In this document: in pieces, positions 1 to 12,477 of the stretch
Position numbering within the stretch: the first letter of the stretch is position 1
Layout: every line of letters starts with the position of its first letter
From: Osedax fenrisi
Taxonomy: Eukaryota > Annelida > Polychaeta > Sabellida > Siboglinidae
DNA length: 64,000 bases
Assembly: GCA_964019155.1 (NCBI GenBank)
Contig: OZ025242.1
Span: 22,064,092 to 22,128,091 of the forward strand
Reading direction: 5' to 3'
The notes under the pieces: model-generated
What the model saw: the letters and a program-made list of their open reading frames with translations, nothing else
Told to the model about the DNA's origin: nothing
The model's database searches: none
Translations under genes and position numbers: made by a program

Positions 1-701
1 GTGTAACATTTAAATACATGTGCGGTGATCAATGGGTTTGAGTTTATTAATATATTATGTGCAATTAAACATAACTAACCATAAACCCTAACCAAAACCT
101 ATAATACACACGATTTTAACATATAAATCTAAAGTGTTGTGTATTTAATATAATATAATATAATATAATTATCAATATTATTATTTATAATTGTATAAAG
201 TATTTTATTATTCAATTCATAATATTGTAAACTAGATATATCATTTATTAAATTATTTAATGCCCAATGTACATACATAATAATATTTATACTTATCATA
301 TATATAATAACACTTCATATAAATATATAATATTAGTATTAATATACATAATATATTTACTATAATATTACTTGTTTAGTAATGTATAAATAATTATAGA
401 TAATTATTTTATAATATTTTTATAGTATAATTTTAAATATGATAATTTATAGTATTTAATATAGTATTTAATACATAATATGTATACATCATAATTATAG
501 CAGGATTTAATAAATTATATTGTAATAAAATTGTTAGTATTAATTACAGTAGCCAGTAATCTTGTACGAGGTCATTCCGACTATATAATCTCGCACGTCT
601 TATTAAATTTAGTTTATTCTAAAAGTAGAGTATATAAATTTTACATTATAGTTATCTTAAATTATTTGAATTTCGACTCTATAGTCATTATTTATTTATA
701 T
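1..701. other. AT-rich intergenic DNA
   Basis: Very AT-rich sequence dominated by short TA runs. I see no gene, RNA or clear element on either strand. The short open frame near 531-731 starts with TTG and has no protein-like composition. Confidence 0.6.
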
Positions 702-1549
702 CAGGGTTCGAAAAAAATCGGATTTATTTGATTTAAATTGTAAAATAACATAATAAATATGTTTAATTAATTATAAAAATTGAATAAATCACGTTTCTAC
801 TGCTATTAGACTTAGAAATTTAAATAACTATTAATGTATATTTAAATTTATAAAATTATATATAAATATTAATTATCTATAAAATTAAGTAAAGATATAT
901 AAATAAATAGAATTATATTATAATAAAATAAATATATGATATTGTGTATGTCTTGAATTATCTAAATTAATGTATACATTATATTATATGCTTTGCATAA
1001 TTCATCATTAAATAATTATTATTTAATTACTAGTGTTTTAATATTATATTGACTACTTTATTATCTAGAATTATATTCAAATAGTTATGCTAAAATTATT
1101 AATACAAGAAATCAAATAAAAACTTTTTGATAATTATTTAAATAAATTACTTTATATTAAAATATTTTTACATACAAGCTTTGCAGGTTTATTAACTCCA
1201 AGTCTATTTCTTAATTTTGAATGTACCAATATTTGTTGGGTTTTATATTGAAAAAAAAATATATCTTTCTCCAATAATGTCTATGATATAATTCTTATTT
1301 ATTTAACATTATTTATTTTTCCTTTGATGTTTATGAATCATAATGTATGATATATATATATATATATATATAATTCTCATTTATTTAAATATTAATGATA
1401 TAACATAGCCTCCTGAATATAATTATTATATTATAAAAATCTTGATCTAATAATTATATAATATACTTTGAGAAATATTGATTTAAATCAAAAAAATATG
1501 ATTTTTTTAGGCTGCTTTAAATCATTTGATTTATATCATTAGAACCCTG
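702..1549. mobile_element. Short non-autonomous hAT-type DNA transposon
   Basis: The element starts CAGGGTTCGAAAAAAATCGG and ends GAACCCTG, so the termini are inverted CAGGGTTC. It is flanked by a perfect 8-bp direct repeat, ATTTATAT, at 694-701 and 1550-1557. An 8-bp target duplication with CAGGG ends is diagnostic of the hAT superfamily. At 848 bp, with no transposase-like frame and an AT-rich interior, it is non-autonomous. The AT-rich flanks make a chance match of the duplication possible, but the coincidence with inverted ends argues against that. Confidence 0.78.
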
Positions 1550-1557
1550 ATTTATAT

Positions 1558-3700
1558 ATATATATATATATATATTATATTTTCAATCAGTAATTAATAA
1601 TTAAATATAAATATGCGAATAATATTTGTATAATTATGAAAAACACTTAATTTTACAAGTCGTTCTAAATTACCTAAAAAGTCACATGAAGTTACTAATG
1701 CATCGTACGAAATTACCTCGTGTGATATTACTTAATTCTTAATTACTTATGAAAATTTATTTAATGTAATATCTGACGACTTATTTGTAATCTATAGCTT
1801 ATTTCGTCAATATGTAATTTTATTTATTATCTTATAATTTAACCAATTTAACCAATTTAACTTATCTATATCAATACATTGATATATTTTCTAATTTCTA
1901 TTTTCAGGACACTGTTGGGGCAATAAAGAGAACCTGGTGAGTTATGTTCCTCTCTGAATGTCATTGTATAAATTATGTCTCCTGGGTGCCAGTAAAGAAC
2001 TATATATACCAGCTGATGGAATATACAGTATGCATATCTATTGCTCTACTAAATGTGATGATCGATATAGATGATCGGAGAATGCGTTTCATGTAGTGCT
2101 GAAAAAGCTTGCCATGGTAAGGTAAAGTAATTTTTGTATATAAATATATATATATATATATTTATATTGGGGATTCTCAATGGATAAATTTTAGTTAATT
2201 TAATTAATATAGTTAATATCAGAAAAAAATTGTAATATGTGCTATTGAATGATTGATGATATGTTATTTAGTAACCTAACAAATGACCTATGAAATCAGT
2301 TTAGAAATAACAAAAAGAATCTTTTATAGCACGATATTTTAAATACATTATATATTTTGAAATCTACATTCCTAAATAATATAAATTGTTATATAATATT
2401 TTATATCTAATATATAAATTCTATAAAAATAACATTTAAATATAGATAAGAAACCATAAAACTATTACTTTATAATATTGATTTTATATTGGCTGAATGC
2501 ATAATGTTATTATTTTACAATTTATTTATTTATTGAATTAATTTATTGTTAACTTTTCAAATGCGTTTTACTAGAAATCTTTTAGTTTGCATATATAAAT
2601 GAATGTTTAGATAAAAGTAATAATATATATAACAAAATCCATATTCAAAAATATAATTATTATATGTAAAATTTATATTTTTTTTACTCTTATGAAATAG
2701 ATATGAATTTTTTTATATAACAATACAAATGGTTTAATTCAAGAAATAGTGTTCTAGAAGCATTCAAAATACGCAAGTAATTTGTTCCTTATCTCTTCAC
2801 ATACATGTACATTCAACAAAATGGCTTGAATACCTCTTTAATTACGTATTAAAAAATACATATGGTACCCACACTCCAACTTCCTTACTACAGCTAAATA
2901 ATATTTAGATATATGCCGGTCATTCATATACTCATTATACTCATATACATTCATTCTCGCATGTTTTATTTGGTTCATTTTAGATCACTATTTAATCGTA
3001 TATAATATTTATTATCATAATTAATTATCTACTAACTATTTTTTATATATGTTACTCAAACTATCAGTAACTATATGATATATATATTTATTAATATTAT
3101 TTAAATTATATAGAAGTGGATACTTGAAATCCAGCTTATTTGATGAGTTTCAACGCTGTAACCTGTACTGATTAACGTTAGTAATATATATATATATAAA
3201 ACTTATAAATGATTTACTAATTACTAATTTGTTTCTATTATATAGTTTAAGACCACGAAAAAACTATATAGTGAAATAAACTAATGGACGCATCCCTCGG
3301 AATCACATGCAATGCTTAAAACAGGATGAATTACTTCGAATCCGTCTGTAGGAAGACATTACGATAAGAACTACAAGAAACAGGAAGTCATCTACATTAC
3401 GTCGAACATACATGTAGCAGACCCGTACACAAGAGACGAGGTTTTTTAAATTATTCATACTCTTAAAAAATATAACTTATATATTATTTAAAGTTTACAC
3501 AGGGTCTCAAAGTAATGTACTATCCTTTGAGGTATACAATCACCTTAGAAATCCTACTTAATTAACCCCTACCCATACATACTCTTAGCATATGTCAATA
3601 AACCCATTGCGACCTACGGCATAACAACAATATGTCGTAATTATAATGGCATATTATATAATATAAATTTACTATATTCGATTCCTACAACCCCCTATAA
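1558..3700. other. AT-rich intergenic DNA with two GC-richer patches
   Basis: Mostly AT-rich. Two patches stand out. At 1908-1936 a 29-nt block sits between a good acceptor (TATTTTCAG) and a good donor (CTG then GTGAGT). It is followed by a GC-richer stretch to about 2115 whose frames are interrupted by stops. At 3281-3440 another GC-richer stretch precedes the gypsy remnant and may be its 5' part. Neither has a recognisable product. TA microsatellites lie at 2143-2160 and 3183-3198. Confidence 0.35.
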
Positions 3701-3755
3701 CAAGAGGCTAAGCCTCATACAAATATTATGCCCAATAAATACAATTCCACTTATA

Positions 3756-5200
3756 CCAAAACCACCCGCCAAAAATTATATCAGAATGTTCACTGAGCTA
3801 TACCCCCACAAATTTCAAGGAATTGGAAAATTCCCCGAAAAACTTCAAAGAAGCCTCAACAAAGACTTACATTCCTTGATACATGCGAATAAACACGCCC
3901 CTCATAAATTTTCATGACGAAGTATCTACAGAACTACAATGCATGATTTCCCAAGGAATAATCACACCGGTAAAGAAGCCTACCACATGTGTATCCAGCA
4001 TAACATATGTACGGAAGAAGTCAGGCGATATAAGATTATGGCTCGACCCCAAACACCTCAACAAGTCAATATGTTGCCCCATTACACCACACACACACTA
4101 GATGACATACGCCATCTACTGTAAATATATATTCTACAAAGATATTCTCAAAGCTTGATGTACATTATAGCTACAACCTGATAATAACTTGACCACCTTC
4201 AACATGATCAAAGGCTGATACTATTTCCTAAATATCCCTTCGGACTCAAACTCGCACACGATGTTTTCCAACAACACATGGACACTATGCTGCAAAGCAT
4301 GAACATAAAAATCGAGGACGATATCATAATATACGGTTCAACACAACAAGATCACGACAAAAACTCACCGCACTACTGGAAAGAGCAACATCCTATGGGC
4401 TTATGCAACATCTCAAAGAAATGTATATCATTATTTGGTCAGATAAATGATGAATATGGCATCCACCTGGATCCAGAACAACTAGAAGCCCTGTTACAAG
4501 ATACATTCCCTTAAGAACATCACAAAAGTACGCCGTTTCCTATGGTGTAACCACATACCTAGTCCTCTTTACCCCCAACATTACTAAAATTCTAACATCC
4601 CTTCGAGAACTCACCAACAAATAGAATACCTTCACATGGACATCATCACACCAAATAAATTTTCCTATATGATTAAAGCAGAAATATACAGGCCATCCCC
4701 TTTCATACTACGACACTCGTCTAAAATCAACAATACAAGTCGATGTCTCCAAACACGACTCGGGGCAGTGCTACTCTAAGACAATCGCCCCATAAACTTC
4801 ACATCAAGATCTTTATCTGACACATATAATAATCCTTGCATACTACGACACTAGGTTAATATCAACAATACAAGTTATGCCTCCGAACAATGACTTGGGG
4901 CAGTACATCAATATAATTGCCTCATACAATTCGCATTAAGATCTTTATCTGACGTAGAGAGGATGTATGTCAACATCGAACGATAACTACTAGCCATCAT
5001 TTTAGTCTGAACTTTTTACCATTATACCGTGTAGAGTGACCACAAACCATTCTCTATGATAATACTCAAGCACATATTTTCCAATCCCCTACGATTAGAA
5101 TGCATGCTCATAAGACTCAAAAACTTCAACATCTCTATAATCTACTGACCAGAAAAGGACTTGACCATAGTAGATGCCTTATAAATGATGTACCCATAAA
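3756..5200 (+). pseudogene. Decayed Ty3/gypsy retrotransposon pol (reverse transcriptase and RNase H)
   Basis: Several short frames together follow the order of a Ty3/gypsy pol polyprotein. At 3883-4101 there is the start of the reverse transcriptase, with GIITPVKKPTTCVSS, then VRKKSGDIRL and LDPKHLNKSI. At 4278-4514 there is the catalytic-loop region, reading DDIIIYGS where active copies have the Y-x-DD box. Further on are RNase H-like pieces (DHKP near 5040, LQNF-like and ADAL-like stretches near 5120-5180), each in shifting frames with many stops. No long terminal repeats were recognised. This is a dead copy; individual boundaries are approximate. Confidence 0.8.
4696..4965 (+). repeat. 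About 132-bp tandem duplication inside the gypsy remnant
   Basis: The block containing CATACTACGACACT (4704 and 4839) and AGATCTTTATCTGAC (4807 and 4939) occurs twice in tandem with diverged copies, a spacing of about 132-135 bp. It duplicates the junction between reverse transcriptase and RNase H of the dead element. Confidence 0.65.
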
Positions 5201-6343
5201 CACCCTTGACTCTATAATAGTACATCAGGTAACATATACAAATGATTAACACCTAAAACCAACCCCTAGAACATCATACCACCATAGAGAATAGCCCCAC
5301 TTATACCCAAACACTATATTTTCCCTAACTCCCCAACATCATCATCTGATAATAATACCATCCTCTCACATACAGCCATTATAGAACAAACAGCAGGTTA
5401 TGAAACTATACACCGAAGCTCCAGGAACAAACCTTCCAAATACCACTTTGTCCTGTAATATCTCTTCTTCTGGATAGAGGGGTTTTATCACTTACTTTGT
5501 GTATTACTATTATACATCAATCGAGGTCATCTCACATGATCACGCAATGCTAAACGCCTAGCTACGGGTCGTGATACACATAAAAAGTTAATAAATAAAG
5601 TACTAAAGCCTTCTCCACGATTCTCTTTCTAACAACTTAACAAATATAAATAAATTGAATACAATAAATTCATTTATGATTTATCAATCAAATACAAATA
5701 CACCAAATCTTTTTCGATAAATATTAAATTATTATTTGTATGATTTAATCAAATACAAATATTATATAAGTTTTCAAGTCCATACCATAATTAATTGACT
5801 AATATTTAAATGAATAGAACATAATTGATACTAATTTAGTATTGAAATTTTAAATAATAATACATCATTAATTTATTATTCTTTTATACATGAAAATATT
5901 AATGGACTAAATTAAGGACTAAATAATATGGAAATAAATGAAGATTCTATAATTGATATATGTTTAATATATTTATATATGTAATATCATAAATATGTAT
6001 ACATGTATATATATGCATATCAAAGATTTTCTAAAGAAATATATTTCTCATGTGAAATCATGTAATTCTATTTTGTATACAAAAACCAACAATGCCACCT
6101 ATATTTGGTCAATTTTCGGAACTATAGTTCCTAGTGAATACACTATAGTGTTGTTTATAATGTAAATTCGTATTAAACTATACACTTAAAATGTATAATA
6201 ATATGCTTTAAATTATTATTTATATGACACATTATTATTGATGTGTTCATTATCAATATATAACAAATCAATTGGGTATGCTGGTTTTAATTGCTATACG
6301 TATTTATATAACGAGTAAAAGCTAATTTATATTATATTTAATG
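5201..6343. other. AT-rich intergenic DNA
   Basis: The first 300 bp may hold the last traces of gypsy pol. After that the sequence is AT-rich without a gene or element that I can recognise. Confidence 0.45.
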
Positions 6344-6454
6344 TAATAGAGTAGCGATTTTTAACCTTTTTTTCAACCCCTTTGCCCTAGTTTTTACATA
6401 ATTGCCCCCTGTAAATAAATTAAAATAAATAATAATTAAAACAGTTATTATATT

Positions 6455-8520
6455 AATGTGATCCTTGTGGTTGATGATTCTTTATTAGTTCTTCTATGTT
6501 TGGTTCTTTCGATGTCAATAGTAATGTTAAATCTCCATTTCCCACGATATCAAGCCTATTCCGATATGTCGTTAAAAGTTGTACTACAGAACTGAACCCC
6601 GTAAAATTAAATATATACATATATAATATATAATAATCATATAATAATAACCCTTTTCACCTAAATATGATGTTGGAAGAGCCAACAATAATAATTTAAT
6701 TAATTTCCATATATTTTCATATTTTTCATTAATATTTAACCAACATTTGGTATATCCTTTATTTTTGAACAATATTTTAAGTTCAGAGTCATTATGTATA
6801 TCTATGATATCTTCTTGAATTGAAGGATCTATTTTTGATATATTGCAGTTAAATATATCAATGATAAAATCTGGAATATTTAATGGAAATAGTTCATAAA
6901 AACGACAATCTATTTTTTTCATGCAGAGAAATTTATTTTTCAAAAATTTTCAATATCAAAAATTGCAATATTCAACTTTTTCTATATTGTTTACATATAA
7001 TTTTAGTTTGAATTTAAGGGGGTTCACGGTCTTTAGATTTCAATGTAATTAGATAGGACTTTTTTTTTTTTTTAAATTCAAAAACTCAAGAAATAATTAA
7101 GATTTTCACATAATTTAAATTGCATAACATTAAGATATATTGTGTTAATTCGTCTATAGGAATTCTAAATGATTAGAATAATAGTTTTGAAAATATCAAC
7201 ATTTTAAAAAATAAAAAATTTATAAAAATAAAATATCTATTTTTAAAATTTAATTATCAATTATTTATAAACTCTACATCTAATCACAAATATTTTCTGT
7301 AGCTACAATATAGAGATAATACTAAACATACTGTCAACATTTGAACAAGTTTAGTCAATTATTCATTGAGAAATAGAAATTAAAAAAAAAAAAAATAATA
7401 TTCTTAAATAATTGATGTTAAAGATTGACTATATTATTTATCTGCTTTTTGACATTTATTATTATGGTAAAAGTTAGTTTAGCTAATTATTACAATTTTT
7501 ATATTACTTGTATAATTTGTCATGCTTTTGACATAAATTGCATCTATATAAATTATTATTATTATATATTATAGTTGCATATGAAAGAATACAAATATTA
7601 AAAAAATAAATTTTATTATAATTATGATTGATTTTTTTTTATTAGATAATATTATAAGAGTAATCCACTTCCATAATCCTTTGCTGAACTTTTCCTTCTC
7701 TGTCTTGCCCGTCTCCCTTCCCTAGAGTATGTCACCTGTTTCTTTTTAGAGGATCTCACTCTTTTATTATTATAGAACAAAGCCAACGGCCAATCACTAG
7801 CATTTATAAAATGAAACCAACATATGGCGCTGGTAGACATGAAAATAAATATATTATTGATATTACTGTTTTTAAATATTTCAAATTGATACATTATAAC
7901 TATTGAAAAACAGTGTTATAATATATGTAAACCGTAATTTTTGCGCTATTTTCTAAATTATTATTTTATTAGAAATATGTAGTGTTATAAAATTATATTT
8001 TTTTATGCTTTATATATGTTTTTAACATGTGATATTTTGACATATCATGCATTATACATGTAGTAATCTATTTTTACAATAACATTTTTTTTTTTTTTTT
8101 TTTTTTTTAAAGACCGTGAATCCCCTTACATGCACATAAAATATCTTTTACAAGTATTAAAGTTATTTCTTTTCCTTGTAGTGACTTATTTAATAAATTT
8201 AATTTCTAAAATATGTCTGCTAAATAGGCAAGATATTTTTTTATATATATCAATTTTGAGTATATAATATTATCATGCTCTTTCATATGTATCAAGATAG
8301 TATTATATACGCTCGTGAAGGCTATTACATTATATTTTTTTGATACATTTTATAATAATATCTTGTGAATCAAACAAATTTGAATCAAGATGTTTTGCTA
8401 TTAAATTATCTATGAATAATACAGTGCATTGTAAATAATGTTGGTATTCCTTTTGTAAGTAATGCAGCAACTCCATTTATTCTGCAAATCATTGCTGGAG
8501 AACCATCAATGAATTATTAG
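6455..8520 (-). pseudogene. hAT transposase remnant, ZBED5/SCAND3-like type
   Basis: Read on the minus strand, an upstream piece at about 8410-8510 gives DGSPAMICRINGVAALL, resembling the D-G-A-P-A-M catalytic-core region of ZBED5/SCAND3-like hAT transposases. The downstream piece, a 119-residue open frame at 6584-6943, contains LLLALPTSYLGEKG. This matches the conserved C-terminal dimerisation motif (A-F-P-T-S-Y-L-V-E-K-G). Beyond it, at 6458-6542, another frame reads GDLTLLLTSKEPNIEELI, the usual tail after that motif. The intervening region is interrupted by stops and by the nested element at 7017-8126. Non-functional. Confidence 0.75.
7017..8126. mobile_element. TA-flanked inverted-repeat element nested in the hAT
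   Basis: Left end AGGGGGTTCACGGTCTTTA and right end TAAAGACCGTGAATCCCCT are inverted repeats of about 19 bp with one mismatch. TA flanks both sides (7015-7016 and 8127-8128), as in Tc1/mariner-like elements. The 1,110-bp insert splits the hAT transposase remnant. It carries one minus-strand frame at 7652-7894 of 80 residues with a basic tract (SSKKKQVTYSREGRRARQRR) that I do not recognise. The family assignment rests on the TA duplication alone. Confidence 0.72.
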
Positions 8521-8828
8521 AATAAATTTAACATACAATAAATGATTAGTTATTATTAGTATTAATGACATAAGCAACGTTGCTCATTTATAACACCAGA
8601 TGCTTTTTCATAAAATACACCTAGTAATTTATCTTTTGTAAAAAGATTCTCGAGAATACGCCTTTCTCTATTTTTTTATAATAATTTCTGCTATATAGAC
8701 ATTTTATTTATTATATAATTTATTATAAAATTTATAGTTTTTATTTTTATTTTCTATTAATAACCTAACAACTCTAAATGCCTCTCAACATTTTATAATC
8801 GCCCCCGTTAAGAATCGCTGTAATAGAG

Positions 8829-9810
8829 CATTGAAAACATTGTTATATAACACAATATATATTGAAATCGGGGCAAACTTAAATCTATTTCAATTATTTC
8901 GATACTACTGCTAGCAGCTGGACTCCTGAATATTAATCACGTTACATAGATTAGGAATATTATATCTTAACAGGGAGTGTTATATCTTTTATTATCAACA
9001 TCTTTACACATATATTATATAAGTAATTATGAACATAATATTAAAACTAAGTGTAACTAACCTATATAGTATATATATTTTTTTAAATATATATTCCATA
9101 TCATATTATAAACAAAATATATATTAACTTAATATTTAAAATAAACTTTTGTATTATATACTATTGAAATGTGTTTTATATTATATTTATAATTTAGAAA
9201 TTAGTAATAATAATTAGTAATAATATAGAAACAAATTATTATTATTCACATTTTTAATTTAATCGGAAATAAATTATATTGAAATTTAAATAATTACTAT
9301 TATTCCCGTAGTTGTTATGAGTCATACAAATCCATGATTATAAATTTGAATGGATGTATATTTTTTACAAAATTATAATACTATTTAATTAAAATGTATA
9401 TTTTTAATTAATAAAATCTTTTATATTTGTATTAAATATATTTATTCTAAAGTAAATTTAATATAGTTATTCACAAATTGCCATTAGACATGTACTCATT
9501 AATTTACTGTGTCACGGTAAAAACAGTGTGTCAACCGATTCCGTTTTTATGTAACCAAGTATATATATATATATATAGAAATATAAAATTGTAATTATTA
9601 TAATCATTATTACCTAACGATTATTAAAATTTAATTTAATTATATACCAATTTTTCTCTTAACATATATTTATTAATAGATTAAAGTATGTGGTTGACAC
9701 AGACTGATCTTCGTGTCAATGTATTCCGTATTTATATGTATGTTTTGTCATCTATTTCCGTATTTTATATATCTATATATATAATATAAATACATTAATA
9801 TAGTTACCAG
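8829..9810. other. AT-rich DNA upstream of the zinc-finger exon
   Basis: AT-rich with little structure. Two patches near 9500-9545 and 9690-9745 share CAGTGTGTCAACC-like text in inverted orientation, but I could not make an element of them. Earlier exons of the zinc-finger gene may lie here or further left; none is certain. Confidence 0.35.
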
Positions 9811-9860
9811 TCTCCACTCTGTCGAATCTGTTGATACAGTTATTCACTCCAGTTTCAGAG
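9811..9860 (+). CDS. Candidate small exon upstream of the zinc-finger exon
   Basis: A GC-richer 50-nt block is bounded on the left by an acceptor (GTTACCAG) and on the right by GTTATA, a weak donor. One frame is open and reads LHSVESVDTVIHSSFR. It ends with a single leftover G, exactly what the next exon needs, since the zinc-finger exon starts AT AAC and would complete GAT (Asp). The implied intron, 9861-10050, is 190 bp. Open frame and phase fit; the donor is not consensus and nothing confirms transcription. Confidence 0.3.
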
Positions 9861-10050
9861 GTTATATATTTCAATTAAAATTACTAATTATAATAAATAA
9901 TAATATAAATTATATAAATTTGAAAATTAAATATTCAATGATATTTTACACCAATTTTCATAAATAATATCATTAATAATATTAAATAATTACTATAAAC
10001 TATATAAATTATTATAAAATATTAACTCAATTAATATTCATTGATTTTAG

Positions 10051-11585
10051 ATAACATTCAATGTGATATGTGTACTGCGGTATTTTCATCAGAAGAAGAT
10101 ATGGTTAATCATAGAAAAGGTGAACATAAGAAATCAGACATTGGCGATATTTCTGATGCAGATAGTGACCAATATCCAAGTGTATACATATGTAATTATT
10201 GTAACTATACTTGTAAGATTTCAACTGATATGAGAATTCACTATGATAGCGATCATATGGATAAATTTGTGAAAAAAAAAAAACACAAACACAAACACAA
10301 ATTTAAATGTGATATATGTTCATACAAATGTAGTAGATTGAATATATTAAAGATACATACACGAAAACATACAGGTGAGAAACCTTACAAATGTAATATG
10401 TGTACCTATAGTTGTACATCTTTATCAAATATAAATGTACATAAAAGGAAGCATAGCAATGAGCGGCCTTACAAATGTAATAAGTGTACATATAGTAGTA
10501 TACAATCATATGCACTTAATATACACAAACTAACGCATACAGGTGTGAAACCTTACAAATGTAATACATGCACATATAGATGTATAACTTTGTCATCTCT
10601 TAAAATACATAAACGAAAGCATACAGGTGAACATCCTTACAAATGTAATAAATGCACATACACTTGTATAACATTGTATAAACTTAATAAACATAGACTA
10701 ATACATTCAAGTGAGAACCCTCACAAATGTAATACATGCACATATACTTGTATAACATTGTATCAACTTAATAGACATACACTAACGCATACAGGTGATA
10801 AACCTTATAAATGTAATATGTGCACATATAGTTGTTTAACTTCATCAAATCTAAAAATACATCAACTAAAGCATGTGAATGACCGGCCTTACAAATGTAA
10901 TATATGCGCATATAGTAGTGTAAATTCATCAAATCTAACTATACATAAGCGAAAGCATACAGGTGAGAATGCTTACACATGTAATATATGCAAATCTAGT
11001 TTTAGAACATTATACATATTTAATAAACATAAAATAACGCATACACTTAAGAATCCTTACGAATGCTGTTTTTGTACATATAGTTGTATGACATCATATT
11101 TACTTAATAAACATAAACTTACTCATTCAGTGGAGAATATTTATAAATGTAACACATGCTTATATAGTTGTTATGAGTTATCCCAGTTGAATAGACATAA
11201 CAAAATGCATTCAGGTGAGAATCCTTACAAATGTAATACATGCACACATAGTTATTTAACATTATATAAACTTAATAAACATAAACTAATACATTCGAGT
11301 GAGAAGCCTTACCAATGTAATACATGTACATATAATTGTACAACATTGTTTCAACTTAATATACATAAACGAACGCATATAGATGAGAAACCTTATAAAT
11401 GTAAAATATGTACATATAATACTGCAATATCATCAAATCTTATTACTCATACAAAGACCCATGATAGTGAGAAGCCATACAAATGTAACGAATGTATATA
11501 TAGTTTTATAACACTATGTCAACTTAATAAACATAAATTAATACATATAGTTGAGGAACCTTATATAAAAACCGAAATTATCTGA
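10051..11585 (+). CDS. C2H2 zinc-finger protein, large terminal exon (17 fingers)
   Basis: The open frame begins after a clear splice acceptor, TTGATTTTAG, ending at 10050. The first in-frame codon upstream is TTG and not ATG, so the true start lies in an earlier exon. I count 17 C2H2 fingers. The first two are atypical (CDMC and CNYC, with H-x4-H spacing), then an acidic linker and a lysine/histidine run KKKKHKHKHKHKFK, then 15 fingers in tandem at 28-residue spacing. Most follow YKCN-x-CTYxC, twelve residues, H-x3-H. Linkers range from canonical TGEKP to degenerate (SSENP, VNDRP, IDEKP). All cysteines and zinc-ligand histidines appear intact. The tail after the last finger is short (about ten residues) and stops at TGA 11583-11585. 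Expected role: sequence-specific DNA binding in the nucleus; targets unknown. No KRAB, BTB or ZAD domain is visible in this exon. Confidence 0.88.
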
Positions 11586-11637
11586 GCATATTATAGTAGT
11601 CGATAAAGTATACTTAATAGATATAAATTAACAATTC

Positions 11638-11665
11638 AATAAATATGTAATAGGAAATAAATAAA
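11638..11665 (+). promoter_or_regulatory. Poly(A) signals of the zinc-finger gene
   Basis: AATAAA occurs at 11638-11643, 11656-11661 and 11660-11665, 53-80 bp after the stop codon. In DNA this AT-rich AATAAA is common by chance, but the position is right for the 3' end. Confidence 0.5.
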
Positions 11666-11699
11666 ATTATTATTACAAATTTTAAATAAATATATCATT

Positions 11700-11723
11700 C
11701 TTAAATTTATTTATTTAATTATA

Positions 11724-11754
<31 letters not shown>

Positions 11755-12150
11755 TGTATACATAGAAAATATTATAAATATATGTAACTAATATTTATTT
11801 GTGTGAAGTAATATATGAACTCTAAATTATTAGATTATATTTAATTGTAATTTTTATTAATTTTAATATTAAAATAAAGTTAATATATATATATATAAAT
11901 AACTAAAGAGGAAATATATAATACTGGCATATTTAACTATTATTCAAATCAAAAAATATAAAAGCTTTATTCGGCATCATATTTCTACTAATTACGTATT
12001 TTTACTTTAATAATAATATCCTTTAATTTTATTATATTAGAAATATTATTTGAGTTATATTTCATTTTAGTTAGTGTAAAAATTATGCAATATAATATTG
12101 GGTCCTGATAATATAATGAATGTTTATTTAAACACAAAAATATACAAAAA
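11700..12150. other. AT-rich intergenic DNA
   Basis: TA microsatellites (11732-11754 and 11886-11897) and AT-rich filler between the zinc-finger 3' end and the SINE. I see nothing else. Confidence 0.5.
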
Positions 12151-12156
12151 GAAACT

Positions 12157-12475
12157 GCCTGTGTGGCTCAGTTGGCTAAGGTGTCAGGCACACAAGCAGT
12201 ATGATATGGATTCAAGCGGCCGGACAATTAATTTTATAAAATGGGTCATAAAATATTATTTATAAGTGATCTTATATAATTGTGTATACATAAATGATCG
12301 GATCTCGTTAAAACCATGGATGCCTTAACACGAGAGCGGCTCCGAATGGACATTAGAGCCATATGGTTATAAGTGAAAACTATATCGATGTTCCAAGATG
12401 GGATCAAAGGGCCACCAAATAACTCTAAAATCCACCAAATAACAAAATATAAATCAGTTAAATAATAAAATAAAT
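12157..12475 (+). mobile_element. tRNA-derived SINE
   Basis: The head GCCTGTGTGG leads into TGGCTCAGTTGG (12164-12175), a match to the polymerase III A box. GGATTCAAGCG (12208-12218) is a degenerate B box at the expected distance. The anticodon region is not a credible tRNA arm. A tRNA-unrelated, GC-richer body follows (about 12290-12420) and then an A-rich tail. The 3' limit is uncertain because a LINE remnant begins near 12440-12478. Confidence 0.65.
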
Positions 12476-12477
12476 TT

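Larger units (their letters stand above)
6352..8820 (-). mobile_element. hAT transposon with perfect 8-bp target duplication
   Basis: Left end TAGCGATTTTTAACC and right end GTTAAGAATCGCTG are inverted repeats of the hAT type. The element is flanked by TAATAGAG at 6344-6351 and again at 8821-8828, a perfect 8-bp duplication. It is 2,469 bp including a nested 1.1 kb insertion. Transposase remnants lie on the minus strand at both ends of the interior, so this was a coding copy that has decayed. Confidence 0.88.

Noticed and set aside
82..110. AACCCTAACC resembling a telomere repeat
   Set aside because: Only about one and a half units are present, with no array; probably chance.
702..1549. A gene between the CAGGGTTC repeats
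   Set aside because: No frame of protein-like composition was found; the block is a non-coding hAT derivative.
12157..12227. A functional tRNA gene
   Set aside because: The A box is good but the B box is degenerate (GGATTCAAGCG), no proper anticodon arm forms, and a tRNA-unrelated body and A-rich tail follow. A SINE is the better reading.
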